Source: Actinokineospora alba
GTDB taxonomy: Bacteria; Actinomycetota; Actinomycetes; Mycobacteriales; Pseudonocardiaceae
DNA: 64,000 nucleotides
Direction of reading: 5' to 3'
NCBI RefSeq assembly: GCF_004362515.1
Contig: NZ_SNXU01000001.1
Coordinates: 124,001 to 188,000, forward strand
Positions 15,921-24,796 of this stretch are shown here, piece by piece. Every line of letters begins with the position of its first letter. Positions within the stretch are counted from its first letter, which is position 1. Made by a program: the position numbers and the translations under genes. The notes under the pieces were generated by a model that was not told the DNA's origin, did no database searches, and was given only the letters and a program-made list of their open reading frames with translations.

Positions 15921-16918
15921 CGTTCCGGCTTCGTCTTGCGGCCGATCAGCTCGCCCGCCATCTCGCGCGGGTCGAAACCGTCGTGGCAGACCCGGTGGAC
16001 GACCTCGGTGATCGGCATCTCGACCCCGTGCCGCTGGGCGAGTTCGCGGATCGAGGAGCAGGACTTCACGCCTTCGGCGACCTGGCCCTGCGCGGCGGCC
16101 TGGGCCTGCGCGACGGTCTCGCCCTTGCCCAGGCGCGCGCCGAAGGTCCGGTTGCGCGACAGCGGCGAGGAGCAGGTGGCGACCAGGTCGCCCAACCCCG
16201 CGAGCCCGGAGAAGGTCAGCGGGTCCGCGCCGAGCGCCGCGCCGAGGCGGGCGGTCTCGGCGAGGCCGCGGGTGATCAGCGTGGCCAGGGTGTTCGCGCC
16301 GAAGCCGAGGCCGGTGGCCATGCCGCAGGACAGCGCGATGACGTTCTTGCAGGCGCCGCCGATCTCGCAGCCGATGACGTCGGTGATCGTGTACGGCCGG
16401 AAGTAGCTGTTCGTGCACAGCTCCTGCAGCGCGACCGCGCGGTCGTGGTCGCGGCAGGCGATGACCGACGCGGTCGGCTGCTCCTGGGCGATCTCCAAGG
16501 CGAGGTTCGGTCCCGACACCACCGCGACCCGGTCCTCGTCGACACCGGTGATGTCGACGACGACCTCGCTCATCCGCTTGAGCGTGCCCAGTTCCACGCC
16601 CTTGGCCAGGCTCACCAGGGTCGCGTCCGGCGGCAGCAGCGACGACCACGCCGCCAGGTTGTGCCGCAGGCTCTGGCTCGGGACGGCGAGCACGACCGTG
16701 TGCGCGCCGTCGAGCGCCACCCTCGGGTCCGAAGTGGACCTCAGGGTGTCCGGGAGCCGCACGCCCGGCAGGTACTCGGCGTTCTCCCGGTGGCGCTCGA
16801 TGGCCTCCGACACCGAGCCCCGGCGAGCCCACAGGGTGACTTCGCGCCCGCTGTCGGCCATGACCTTGGCGAAGGTGGTGCCCCACGATCCGGCGCCCAG
16901 AACGGTGATCTCGGCCAT
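15917..16918 (-). CDS. gpsA: NAD(P)H-dependent glycerol-3-phosphate dehydrogenase
   Basis: GpsA reduces dihydroxyacetone phosphate to sn-glycerol-3-phosphate, the backbone of phospholipids. The 333-residue protein starts with the Rossmann motif VLGAGSWGTTFA at 6-17. It contains VSLAKGVE, the VSGPNLALEIA segment, catalytic Lys in IGGACKNVIALSCGM, and SGLAGLGDLVATCSSPLSRNR. It is sandwiched between plsC (1-bp gap) and the cystathionine lyase gene (4-bp overlap). PlsC then uses the acylated product, so plsC-gpsA is a lipid-precursor pair. The downstream sulfur enzyme appears to be a passenger in the operon. Confidence 0.97.
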   Translation of the reverse strand: MAEITVLGAGSWGTTFAKVMADSGREVTLWARRGSVSEAIERHRENAEYLPGVRLPDTLRSTSDPRVALDGAHTVVLAVPSQSLRHNLAAWSSLLPPDATLVSLAKGVELGTLKRMSEVVVDITGVDEDRVAVVSGPNLALEIAQEQPTASVIACRDHDRAVALQELCTNSYFRPYTITDVIGCEIGGACKNVIALSCGMATGLGFGANTLATLITRGLAETARLGAALGADPLTFSGLAGLGDLVATCSSPLSRNRTFGARLGKGETVAQAQAAAQGQVAEGVKSCSSIRELAQRHGVEMPITEVVHRVCHDGFDPREMAGELIGRKTKPER

Positions 16919-16919
16919 G

Positions 16920-17642
16920 TCAGCTCGCGGTCTCGTCGCGCTTGGCGCCGGGCCGGAAGAACTCGGCGGGCGGCTGCTCCTCGCGGATCTCGGCCAGCAA
17001 ATCGCGGACTTGAGTCATCAGCAGGTCGGTGACCTCGCGAAGCAACTGGTTGGTGATGGGCTTGCCGCGGTACGCCGAGAGATCCACGGGGTCACCGACA
17101 ACAGTGCGCACGTGCTTGCGCGGCAGCGGGCGGAACTTCTTGGTGTACCCGTCCCAGATGTCGTTGGTGCCCCAGCGCGCGGCGGGCAGCACCGGGACGT
17201 CGTTCTCCAGGGCCAGCCGCGCCACCCCGGTGCGGGCCCGCATCGGCCAGCCCGTCGGGTCCTTGCTGATGGTGCCTTCGGGGTAGATCACCACGACCTT
17301 GCCCTCCTGGAGTGCCTCATGCGCGGCCCGCAGGCTGTCCTTGGCCTCCGACGACCCACGGTAGACGGGGATGCCGCCGGAGCCCTTGAGGATGCGGCCG
17401 AAGATCGGCACCTTGAACAGGCTGTCCTTGGCCATGAACCTCGGCACCCGCTTGTTGCGGTGCACGAACACGGCGTCGTTGGGCGGGTCGAGGTGCGAGA
17501 CGTGGTTCATCACGAGCAGCGCGGCCCCGGTGCGGGGCAGCTTGTCGCCGCCCACGTAGGTGCGCTTGCCCAACCAGGTCATCGGGTAGAAAGCGGCGGC
17601 GGCCGCACCGACCCAGAACCCACCCTTCTCGCGCTTGCCCAA
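16920..17642 (-). CDS. plsC: 1-acyl-sn-glycerol-3-phosphate acyltransferase
   Basis: PlsC-type acyltransferases convert lysophosphatidate to phosphatidate. With a TTG start at 17642 the product is 240 aa. A hydrophobic N-terminal segment (about 9-24) is followed by NHVSHLD (catalytic His47 and Asp52), GGIPVYRGS, and the glycerophosphate-binding IYPEGTISKD at 119-128. TTG is chosen because GAGGAGG lies seven nt upstream; a frame extension to 17720 has no ribosome binding site and overlaps cofC. It is the promoter-proximal gene of plsC-gpsA and is divergent from cofC. Confidence 0.93.
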   Translation of the reverse strand: MGKREKGGFWVGAAAAAFYPMTWLGKRTYVGGDKLPRTGAALLVMNHVSHLDPPNDAVFVHRNKRVPRFMAKDSLFKVPIFGRILKGSGGIPVYRGSSEAKDSLRAAHEALQEGKVVVIYPEGTISKDPTGWPMRARTGVARLALENDVPVLPAARWGTNDIWDGYTKKFRPLPRKHVRTVVGDPVDLSAYRGKPITNQLLREVTDLLMTQVRDLLAEIREEQPPAEFFRPGAKRDETAS

Positions 17643-17674
17643 CGTTCGTCCTCCTCTTCGCGCTGCCGTGGCCC

Positions 17675-18376
17675 GTGAGTCTCCCTGGCGACCCCGCCTC
17701 CGGTCCAGACGGGGTGCCATCGGGCGAGCCGGCAGGATCTCGGGTTGTGGTGGACCTCGTGGTCCCGGTGAAGCACCTCGACCGGGCGAAATCGCGGCTG
17801 CGCGGCACGGTGCCGGGCGGTCCGGCGGGGCACCGCGAACTCGTGCTCGCCCTGCTCGTCGACACCCTCACCGCCGCCGTCGCGGCCCCCGGCGTGCGCC
17901 GGGTCCTGGTCGTCTGCGAGGACGAGCGGGTGACCGAGGCGGTGGCGGCCACCGGGGCGGAGTGCGTCGACGAGCGCGGGCTGCCGGGTCTCAACGCGGC
18001 CCTGCGGTTCGGCGCGGACGTCCTGCTCGCCGACGACCCGGACACCACTGTCGGCGCGCTGCAGGCCGACCTGCCCGCACTGCGCCCAGCGGACCTGGGC
18101 ACCGCGATCGACCGGGCCGCGGGCGCCCGCGCGTTCGTCGCGGACCGGGAGGGCACCGGCACCACGCTGCTCATCGCCGCCGCGGCCACAGCGCTCGTCC
18201 CGAGGTTCGGCGCGGGGTCGGCGCTCGCCCACGGCCGCACGGCCCTGATGGTGGGCGCCGGACTCGCCACGCTGCGCTGTGACGTGGACACCGCGGCGGA
18301 CCTCAGCGAGGCCATGGCGTTGGGTGTCGGACCCCGCACCAGCCAAGTGGTCGAAGGTATCCGAAGGGTGTGCTGA
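17675..18376 (+). CDS. cofC: 2-phospho-L-lactate/PEP guanylyltransferase for coenzyme F420
   Basis: CofC/FbiD activates 2-phospholactate or, in mycobacteria, phosphoenolpyruvate with GTP for F420 biosynthesis. The 233-residue frame has VVPVKHLDRAKSRL at about 29-42 (nucleotide-binding start), VLALLVDTLTAAV, LNAALRFGADV, QADLPAL for metal binding, FVADREGTGTTLL and the terminal RCDVDTAADL. The start is uncertain: GTG 17675 gives a 24-residue non-conserved lead, while GTG 17747 would begin at VVDLVVPVK. Its place before ppk matches mycobacterial fbiD. Other F420 genes are not in the window. Confidence 0.9.
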   Translation: MSLPGDPASGPDGVPSGEPAGSRVVVDLVVPVKHLDRAKSRLRGTVPGGPAGHRELVLALLVDTLTAAVAAPGVRRVLVVCEDERVTEAVAATGAECVDERGLPGLNAALRFGADVLLADDPDTTVGALQADLPALRPADLGTAIDRAAGARAFVADREGTGTTLLIAAAATALVPRFGAGSALAHGRTALMVGAGLATLRCDVDTAADLSEAMALGVGPRTSQVVEGIRRVC

Positions 18377-18441
18377 GAATTAACCGCCAGGTTCGCCCGA
18401 CAGTGGGCTGATGGCCGGTTCTTGCTGAACAATGGGATCCC

Positions 18442-20640
18442 GTGAGCACCCAGAGCAGTCAGAGCAGCGAGAACACCGACGAGAAGGTCATCGCCCCTCC
18501 GGCCGCGGCGACCGAAAGCCGCGCGGCCGAGCCGCGTGCGCTGCCGTCCGCACCGCCCGCGGTGACCCCCGCGGCGGCCGTGACCGACCTGCCCGACGAC
18601 CGGTATCTCAACCGCGAACTGTCCTGGTTGGACTTCAACGCGCGCGTGCTCGCCCTGGCCGAGGACTCTTCGCAGCCGTTGCTCGAGCGAGCCAAGTTCC
18701 TGGCGATCTTCGCCTCGAACCTCGACGAGTTCTATATGGTGCGCGTCGCCGGCCTCAAGCGGCGCAACGAGACGGGCCTGTCGGTCCGCAGCGCCGACGG
18801 CCTGACCCCGCGCGAACAGCTGGCCTACATCGCCAAGCGCAACCAGGAACTCGTCGAGCAGCACTCGCGGGCATTCGAGGAGCGGGTGCGCCCGGAGCTG
18901 GCCGAGCGCGGAATCCGCATCGCCACGTGGAACGAGATCACCGACGACGAGCGCACCCGCCTGTCGGCTTATTACCGCGACCAGGTCTTCCCGGTGCTCA
19001 CACCGCTGGCCGTCGACCCCGCGCACCCGTTCCCCTATATCTCCGGCCTGTCGCTCAACCTCGCGGTGACGGTGCGCGACCCGGAGGGCGGCATCGAGCG
19101 CTTCGCCCGGGTCAAGGTGCCGGACAACGTGCCGCGGCTGGTGCCGATCGACCGCAGCGCCGACGAGCAGGTCGCGATCTTCCTGCCGCTGGAGGAACTG
19201 ATCGCCGCGCACCGCAACACCCTGTTCGCGGGCATGGACGTCACCGGGGTGCACGCGTTCCGGGTCACCCGCAACGCCGACCTCGAGGTCGAGGAGGACC
19301 GCGACGAGGACCTGTTGCAGGCCCTGGAAAGGGAGCTGGCGCAGCGCCGCTTCGGCGCGTCGGTGCGCCTGGAGGTCGCGGGCGACATGACCGAGCACAT
19401 GCTCGAACTGCTGCTGCGCGAGTTGGAGGTCCACCCCAACGACGTCGTCGTCGTGCAGGGACTGCTGGACCTGTCGTGCCTGTGGCAGCTCTACAGCGTG
19501 GACCGCAAGGAGCTCAAGGACCCGGTCGTCGTGCCCGCCACGCACCCGGCGTTCGGCGAACGCGAGACCCCGAAGAGCATCTTCGCCACCCTGCGCGAGG
19601 GCGACGTGATGGTGCACCACCCGTACGACTCGTTCTCCACGAGCGTGCAGCGCTTCGTCGAGCAGGCCGCGAGCGACCCGCATGTGCTGGCCATCAAGCA
19701 GACGCTGTACCGCACCTCCGGCGACTCCCCCATCGTCGACGCCCTGATCGACGCGGCCGAGGCGGGCAAGCAGGTCGTGGCGCTGGTGGAGCTGAAGGCC
19801 CGGTTCGACGAGCAGGCGAACATCAAGTGGGCGCGCGCGCTGGAGAAGGCGGGCGTGCACGTGGTGTACGGGCTGGTGGGTCTCAAGACGCACTGCAAGA
19901 TCTCGCTCGTGGTGCGGCAGGAGGGGTCCACGATCCGCCGCTACTGCCACATCGGCACGGGCAACTACAACCCGAAGACCGCGCGGCTCTATGAGGACGT
20001 CGGCTTGCTCACCGCCGAGCCCACCATCGGCGCGGACCTGACCGACTTGTTCAACGTGCTCACCGGATACGCCCGGCAGGACACCTACCGGGGGCTGCTC
20101 GTGGCGCCTTACGGTGTGCGGCGCGGGATCATCGAACGGGTCGACGACGAGATCGCCCACCAGCGCGCGGGCAGGCCCGCCGGGATTCGCATCAAGGTCA
20201 ACTCGTTGGTGGACGAGCAGGTCATCGACTCGCTCTACCGGGCGTCGCAGGCCGGGGTGCCGGTGGAGATCGTGGTGCGCGGCATCTGCGCGCTCAAGCC
20301 GGGGATCCCCGGGCTGAGCGAGAACATCGTGGTGCGGTCCATCCTGGGCCGGTTCCTGGAGCACTCGCGGGTGTTCGTGTTCAAGGGCTGCGACGAGCAC
20401 TGGATCGGCAGCGCCGACATGATGCACCGCAACCTCGACCGGCGCGTGGAGGTCCAACTGCGGGTCACCGACAAGCGCCTCACCAGACAGTTGGACGACA
20501 TGCTGGACTCGGCCCTGCACCCGGCGACCCGCTGCTGGGTCCTCTCCGGCAACGGCGACTGGCACCCCTCACCGGTGGGCGCGACTTCGGTGCGCGACCA
20601 CCAGGCCGAACTTCTCAAGCGCCACCGAGCCCTGGGGTAG
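18442..20640 (+). CDS. ppk: Polyphosphate kinase 1
   Basis: PPK1 makes and uses inorganic polyphosphate with ATP. The 732-residue protein has a non-conserved acidic/Ala-Pro lead of about 50 residues, then RYLNRELSWLDFNARVLALAED (N domain), FLAIFASNLDEFYMVRVAGLKRR, and the phospholipase-D-like catalytic domains with HHPYDSF, LKTHCKISLVVRQE and the catalytic HIGTGNYNPKTARLYED. Length is typical. GTG 18442. It is followed at 4 bp by mutT1, as in mycobacteria, so the two are probably co-transcribed. No pho box is evident in the 65-bp gap upstream. Confidence 0.97.
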   Translation: MSTQSSQSSENTDEKVIAPPAAATESRAAEPRALPSAPPAVTPAAAVTDLPDDRYLNRELSWLDFNARVLALAEDSSQPLLERAKFLAIFASNLDEFYMVRVAGLKRRNETGLSVRSADGLTPREQLAYIAKRNQELVEQHSRAFEERVRPELAERGIRIATWNEITDDERTRLSAYYRDQVFPVLTPLAVDPAHPFPYISGLSLNLAVTVRDPEGGIERFARVKVPDNVPRLVPIDRSADEQVAIFLPLEELIAAHRNTLFAGMDVTGVHAFRVTRNADLEVEEDRDEDLLQALERELAQRRFGASVRLEVAGDMTEHMLELLLRELEVHPNDVVVVQGLLDLSCLWQLYSVDRKELKDPVVVPATHPAFGERETPKSIFATLREGDVMVHHPYDSFSTSVQRFVEQAASDPHVLAIKQTLYRTSGDSPIVDALIDAAEAGKQVVALVELKARFDEQANIKWARALEKAGVHVVYGLVGLKTHCKISLVVRQEGSTIRRYCHIGTGNYNPKTARLYEDVGLLTAEPTIGADLTDLFNVLTGYARQDTYRGLLVAPYGVRRGIIERVDDEIAHQRAGRPAGIRIKVNSLVDEQVIDSLYRASQAGVPVEIVVRGICALKPGIPGLSENIVVRSILGRFLEHSRVFVFKGCDEHWIGSADMMHRNLDRRVEVQLRVTDKRLTRQLDDMLDSALHPATRCWVLSGNGDWHPSPVGATSVRDHQAELLKRHRALG

Positions 20641-20644
20641 CCCC

Positions 20645-21517
20645 GTGATGAAGCCCATCCTCGCCGCCGGAGCCGTGCTGTGGCGGCGGGCGGCGGAGGT
20701 CGAGATCGCCGTGGTGCACCGCCCGCGGTACGGAGACTGGACGCTGCCCAAGGGAAAGCTCGACGACGGCGAGTCCCGCTACGCCGCGGCGGTGCGGGAA
20801 GTCGCCGAGGAGACGGGGTTCCGCTGCGCCCTGGGCCGGTCGCTGGGCCTTGTGTCGTACGCGGTGGACGGGGTGCCGAAGTCCGTCGACTACTTCGCGG
20901 CCCGGGTCGTCGACGGAGAGTTCACCGTCAACGACGAGGTCGACAAGCTGGAATGGCTGACACCCACTGCGGCGGCGGCCCGGCTGACGTACGACCACGA
21001 CCGCGCGGTGTTGGCGACTTTCTGCGAGCACGGCCCGGAAACCACGACCCTGCTCCTGGTGCGCCACGGCCACGCCGGCCGCAAGGACAAATGGCCGGGC
21101 CCGGACGACGAGCGACCACTGTCGAAGACCGGCCGGGTGGAGGCGAAAGCGCTCGCGAAGCTGATTCCACTGTTCGGTCCCGACCGGGTGCACTCGGCAC
21201 CGAAAACCCGGTGCGTGCAGACCGTCCAGCGGGTCGCTGAGCGGCTGCGGGTGGAGGTGCGGATGGAACCGAGGCTGGTGGAGTCCGCTCCGCTGGACAA
21301 GGCCATGGGACGGCTGCAGGAGATCGTCAGCGAGAGCGGGACGGCGGTCGTGTGCAGCCAGGGCGGAGTGATTCCCGACCTGGTCAGGGGCCTTGCCGAG
21401 GATTCCAGTGTGGACGTTGGCGAGGCCCACAGCCGCAAAGGCAGCATGTGGGTCCTCTCGTTCGTCGGGGAACGAATGGTGGGCGCTCTGTATATAAGGC
21501 AGGCGACCAACACATAG
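20645..21517 (+). CDS. mutT1: NUDIX hydrolase fused to histidine phosphatase, MutT1-like
   Basis: The 290-residue protein has two domains. Residues about 5-135 are a NUDIX domain with a complete box GKLDDGESRYAAAVREVAEE beginning near residue 37. Residues about 140-290 are a histidine phosphatase domain starting with LLLVRHGHAG and carrying a later H in VDVGEAHSRKGS. Mycobacterial MutT1 sanitises 8-oxo-dGTP/GTP and cleaves diadenosine polyphosphates, the second domain finishing the conversion. Position directly after ppk supports the same assignment. The gene ends before a 100-bp palindrome. Confidence 0.92.
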   Translation: MMKPILAAGAVLWRRAAEVEIAVVHRPRYGDWTLPKGKLDDGESRYAAAVREVAEETGFRCALGRSLGLVSYAVDGVPKSVDYFAARVVDGEFTVNDEVDKLEWLTPTAAAARLTYDHDRAVLATFCEHGPETTTLLLVRHGHAGRKDKWPGPDDERPLSKTGRVEAKALAKLIPLFGPDRVHSAPKTRCVQTVQRVAERLRVEVRMEPRLVESAPLDKAMGRLQEIVSESGTAVVCSQGGVIPDLVRGLAEDSSVDVGEAHSRKGSMWVLSFVGERMVGALYIRQATNT

Positions 21518-21535
21518 CCCAGCTACCCCACCCCG

Positions 21536-21635
21536 CTCGGTCGCGGTGACGTTTCGGGGGTCCCGCACGAACACGCCATCGAAGTTGGCAGTGTTCGTGC
21601 GGGACCCCCGAAACGTCACCATCAAAGCGACCGAG
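21536..21635. repeat. Long perfect inverted repeat between mutT1 and hup
   Basis: Arms 21545-21574 and 21591-21620 are perfectly complementary over 30 bp around a 16-nt loop. The pairing continues outward for nine more bases (21536-21544 with 21627-21635) across a 6-nt bulge. It lies between convergent genes and is separate from the hup terminator. It is longer than a typical terminator and has no T-run. Confidence 0.9.
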
Positions 21636-21665
21636 CCGCGCCGCCGAAGGCGGCGCCACATTACA

Positions 21666-21704
21666 GCGAGAACCCCGCACGGGAGAAGCGTGCGGGGTTC
21701 TCGC
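21666..21704 (-). terminator. Terminator hairpin of hup
   Basis: A perfect 15-bp stem (21666-21680 with 21690-21704) and 9-nt loop lie 15 bp past the hup stop codon. Confidence 0.8.
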
Positions 21705-21719
21705 GATGTGCCTAGCTGA

Positions 21720-22472
21720 CTACTTCTTGGCTGCCCGCTTGGCCGGGGTGGCCTTCGCCGTCGCCTTGGCCGCGGTGGTCTTCGCCGCGGTCGTCTTCTT
21801 GGCGGTGGTGGCCTTGGCCGCTGCCGGCTTCTTGGCCGCGGTGGTCTTCGCCGCTGCCTTGGGGGCCGCCTTGGTGGCCGTGGACTTCGCCGCGGTCGTC
21901 TTGGCCGCGGTGGTCTTCGCCGCTGCCTTCGGGGCCGCCTTGGCGGCCGTCGTCTTCGCCGCGGTGGTCTTCGCCGCCGTGGCCCTGGTGGTCGCGCGAG
22001 CCGTGGTGGCCTTGGGGGCCGCCGCGGGCTTCGCCGCTGCCGCGCGGGTTCGCGTGGTGGTGCTACGCGTTGCCGTGGGACGTGCCGTGGTGCCCGCCGC
22101 CGCCCGGGTGGTCCGGGTCGCCGTCGCGGTACCGCGAGCCGCGGGGGCCTTGGCCGCCGCTGCCGCCGGACGAGTGGCCGCCACCTTGGGCAGCTTCTTC
22201 GTCCCGCTCACGACCTCCTTGAACATCGTGCCCGCGCGGAACGCGGGAACGTTGGTCTTCTTCACCTTCACCGTCTCGCCGGTGCGAGGGTTGCGCGCGG
22301 TGCGGGCAGCGCGAGCGCGCTTCTCGAACACGCCGAAGCCGGTGATGTTGACCTTCTCGCCCTTGTTGACCGTACGAACGATCACGTCGACGAGACCGTC
22401 GACCGCAGCGCCTGCGGCCTTCTTGTCGCCAAGACGCTCGGACAACGCCTCGATGAGTTGGGCCTTGTTCAC
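21720..22472 (-). CDS. hup: HU-family nucleoid protein with long Lys/Ala/Thr-rich tail
   Basis: Residues 1-96 are a canonical HU domain: MNKAQLIEALSERL, ITGFGVFEKRARAARTARNP with the RNPRTGE arm, and VPAFRAGTMFKEVV. The remaining roughly 154 residues are low-complexity KTTAAK/KAAPKAA/ATKAT repeats, like the histone-H1-like tail of mycobacterial HupB, which is acetylated and binds DNA. The tail is unusually long. GTG 22472 follows GGAGG by eight nt. The 238-bp upstream gap contains the perfect palindrome GCCGTTAACGGC at 22501-22512 in the probable 5' UTR, and no gene. Confidence 0.94.
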   Translation of the reverse strand: MNKAQLIEALSERLGDKKAAGAAVDGLVDVIVRTVNKGEKVNITGFGVFEKRARAARTARNPRTGETVKVKKTNVPAFRAGTMFKEVVSGTKKLPKVAATRPAAAAAKAPAARGTATATRTTRAAAGTTARPTATRSTTTRTRAAAAKPAAAPKATTARATTRATAAKTTAAKTTAAKAAPKAAAKTTAAKTTAAKSTATKAAPKAAAKTTAAKKPAAAKATTAKKTTAAKTTAAKATAKATPAKRAAKK

Positions 22473-22710
22473 CCTTCAGTCCTCCGTTTGAGACCACACT
22501 GCCGTTAACGGCCCAATTTGGCCGACTTCAGGCCACCGTATGCCTATAGGCGCGTAATTTCCACGCGACGCGCCCGATTTTTCCTTGCATCGTGCGATGT
22601 TCGGCCCTCTGGGGGGTCGAAATCGGCGAAATCGGGTGCGTCGCGCTGAAAGTCGGCGGCTGGATTGTGGTCCTCGGATACCCCTTGCGGGAAGGGAATC
22701 CGGGAGTGGA

Positions 22711-23313
22711 TCAGGGGGCGGCGAGGGGTGTGGTGACCGGCTTCCACTTGGGCCTGGCCTGCTCGAACTCGGTCACGGCGGCCTCGTGGCGCAGGGTCAG
22801 GGCGATGTCGTCGAGCCCTTCGAGCAGCCGCCAGCGGGTGTAGTCGTCCACGAAGAACGGGGCGGTGAAGTCCTTTGCCCGGACGGTCTTCTCGACCAGG
22901 TCCACCGTGACCTCGGTGCCCGGCTCGGCCTCGAGGATCTTCCAGAGCAGCTCGATATCAGACTGCTCGCACTGGGCGGCCACCAGGCCCTGCTTGCCCG
23001 CGTTGCCGCGGAAGATGTCGGCGAACCGCGACGAGATGACGACCCGGAACCCGTAGTTCGACAGGGCCCAGACCGCGTGCTCGCGGGAGGATCCGGTGCC
23101 GAAGTCCGGTCCGGCGACCAGGACACTGCCCGCCCGGTAGGGCTCCTGGTTCAGGATGAACTGCTCGTCGGCGCGCCAGGCGGCGAACAGGCCGTCCTCG
23201 AAACCGGTCCGGGTGACCCGCTTGAGGTAGACGGCCGGGATGATCTGGTCGGTGTCCACGTTGGACCGGCGCAGCGGCACCCCGACGCCGGTGTGGGTGG
23301 TGAACGGCTCCAT
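22711..23313 (-). CDS. leuD: 3-isopropylmalate dehydratase small subunit
   Basis: LeuD forms the swivel subunit of isopropylmalate isomerase in leucine biosynthesis. The 200 residues include RRSNVDTDQIIPAVYLK near the start, the GTGSSREHAVWALSNYGFRVVISSRFADIF signature in the middle, and GNAGKQGLV. It is 15 bp downstream of leuC, forming the leuCD operon. The typical length is complete, and its ending is 238 bp before hup on the same strand. Confidence 0.97.
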   Translation of the reverse strand: MEPFTTHTGVGVPLRRSNVDTDQIIPAVYLKRVTRTGFEDGLFAAWRADEQFILNQEPYRAGSVLVAGPDFGTGSSREHAVWALSNYGFRVVISSRFADIFRGNAGKQGLVAAQCEQSDIELLWKILEAEPGTEVTVDLVEKTVRAKDFTAPFFVDDYTRWRLLEGLDDIALTLRHEAAVTEFEQARPKWKPVTTPLAAP

Positions 23314-23328
23314 GGTGTTTCTCCGTCC

Positions 23329-24732
23329 TCAGTTCAGGTCGTCGGGGGTGGACAGGGTGCCGCGGACCGCGGTGGCGGCGGCGACGAGCGGGGACACCAG
23401 GTGGGTGCGGCCGCCCTTGCCCTGCCTGCCCTCGAAGTTGCGGTTCGACGTCGACGCGCTGCGCTCGCCGGGGGCGAGCTGGTCGGGGTTCATGCCCAGG
23501 CACATCGAGCAGCCCGCCTGCCGCCACTCGGCGCCCGCGTCGAGGAAGACCTTGTCCAGGCCTTCGGATTCGGCCTGCGCGCGCACCCGCATCGAGCCGG
23601 GCACCACGAGCATCCGCACGTTCTCGGCCACGTGGTGGCCGCGGATGATGTCCGCCGCCGCCCGCAGGTCCTCGATGCGGCCGTTGGTGCAGGAGCCCAG
23701 GAACACCGTGTCGACGTGGATGTCGCGCAGCGGCGTGCCGGGGATGAGGTCCATGTACGTCAGCGCCTTTTCGGCGGCGACGCGCTCGTTCTCGTCGGCG
23801 ATGTCGGCCGGGTTCGGGACGCTCGCGGTGAGCGGCAGACCCTGGCCGGGGTTGGTGCCCCACGTCACGAACGGCGCGAGCGAGTCGGCGTCGATGACGA
23901 TTTCCTCGTCGAAGACGGCGTCGTCGTCGGTGCGCAGTTCGCGCCAGGCGGCGACGGCGGCGTCCCAGTCCTCGCCCTGGGGGGCGTGCGGACGGCCCTT
24001 GAGGTACTCGAAAGTCGTGTCGTCGGGCGCGATCATGCCCGCGCGGGCACCCGCCTCGATGGACATGTTGCAGACCGTCATCCGGGCTTCCATCGACAGC
24101 GTCTCGATGGCGCTGCCGCGGTACTCCAGGACGTAGCCCTGGCCGCCGCCGGTGCCGATCTGGGCGATCACCGCGAGGATCACGTCCTTCGCGGTGACAC
24201 CGTGGCGCAGCTCACCGTTCACGGTGATCGCCATCGTCTTGAATGGACGCAGCGGCAGGGTCTGGGTCGCCATCACGTGTTCGACCTCGGACGTGCCGAT
24301 GCCGAAGGCCAGCGCGCCGAACGCGCCGTGCGTGGAGGTGTGGCTGTCGCCGCACACCACGGTCATGCCGGGCTGGGTGAGGCCGAGCTGCGGGCCGACG
24401 ACGTGCACGATGCCCTGCTCGACATCGCCCATCGGGTGCAGCCGCACGCCGAACTCCGCGCAGTTGCGGCGGAGCGTCTCGACCTGGGTGCGTGACACCG
24501 GATCAGCGATTGGGAGGTCGATCCCAATCGTTGGCACGTTGTGGTCCTCGGTGGCGATGGTCAGATCGGGCCTGCGCACCGGCCGACCGGCCAGCCGCAG
24601 ACCGTCGAACGCCTGCGGACTGGTCACCTCGTGAATGAGGTGCAGGTCGATGTAGAGCAGGTCAGGTTCGGCGCCGTCGCCACGGCGCACCACATGCTGG
24701 TCCCAAACCTTTTCGGCGAGCGTCTTAGCCAT
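23329..24732 (-). CDS. leuC: 3-isopropylmalate dehydratase large subunit
   Basis: LeuC carries the [4Fe-4S] cluster that isomerises 2- to 3-isopropylmalate. The 467-residue protein has LIHEVTSPQAFDGLR, the GDSHTSTHGAFGALAFGIGTSEVEHV segment, the first cluster Cys in FLGSCTNGRIEDL, and the CSMCLGMNPDQL pair near residue 410. ATG 24732 with a weak ribosome binding site. It is divergent from the IclR gene with only a 64-bp gap containing a palindrome, the arrangement of NdgR/LtbR-type leucine regulators. Confidence 0.97.
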   Translation of the reverse strand: MAKTLAEKVWDQHVVRRGDGAEPDLLYIDLHLIHEVTSPQAFDGLRLAGRPVRRPDLTIATEDHNVPTIGIDLPIADPVSRTQVETLRRNCAEFGVRLHPMGDVEQGIVHVVGPQLGLTQPGMTVVCGDSHTSTHGAFGALAFGIGTSEVEHVMATQTLPLRPFKTMAITVNGELRHGVTAKDVILAVIAQIGTGGGQGYVLEYRGSAIETLSMEARMTVCNMSIEAGARAGMIAPDDTTFEYLKGRPHAPQGEDWDAAVAAWRELRTDDDAVFDEEIVIDADSLAPFVTWGTNPGQGLPLTASVPNPADIADENERVAAEKALTYMDLIPGTPLRDIHVDTVFLGSCTNGRIEDLRAAADIIRGHHVAENVRMLVVPGSMRVRAQAESEGLDKVFLDAGAEWRQAGCSMCLGMNPDQLAPGERSASTSNRNFEGRQGKGGRTHLVSPLVAAATAVRGTLSTPDDLN

Positions 24733-24765
24733 CGCTCATCACCATCAACTTCCCACGGACTGGAC

Positions 24766-24782
24766 TTCCCATATAACGGGAA
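24766..24782. promoter_or_regulatory. Palindromic operator in the leuC/IclR divergent promoter
   Basis: TTCCCATATAACGGGAA is a 5-bp inverted repeat with a 7-bp AT-rich centre. It lies between a possible -35 (TGGACT 24761-24766) and -10 (TAGTAT 24785-24790) reading toward the IclR gene, whose GTG begins six nt after the -10, so that transcript may be leaderless. A regulator bound here could control both directions. Confidence 0.55.
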
Positions 24783-24796
24783 CGTAGTATCGAGTT

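Noticed and set aside
14832..16886. Apparent fusion of an N-terminal segment with the cystathionine lyase
   Set aside because: The N-terminal half is gpsA read in a wrong phase. The enzyme starts at ATG 15920 with a 4-bp overlap to gpsA.
17317..20565. Minus-strand 1082-codon frame over ppk
   Set aside because: His/Val/Arg/Gln-rich shadow without domain motifs; ppk on the plus strand has all catalytic motifs.
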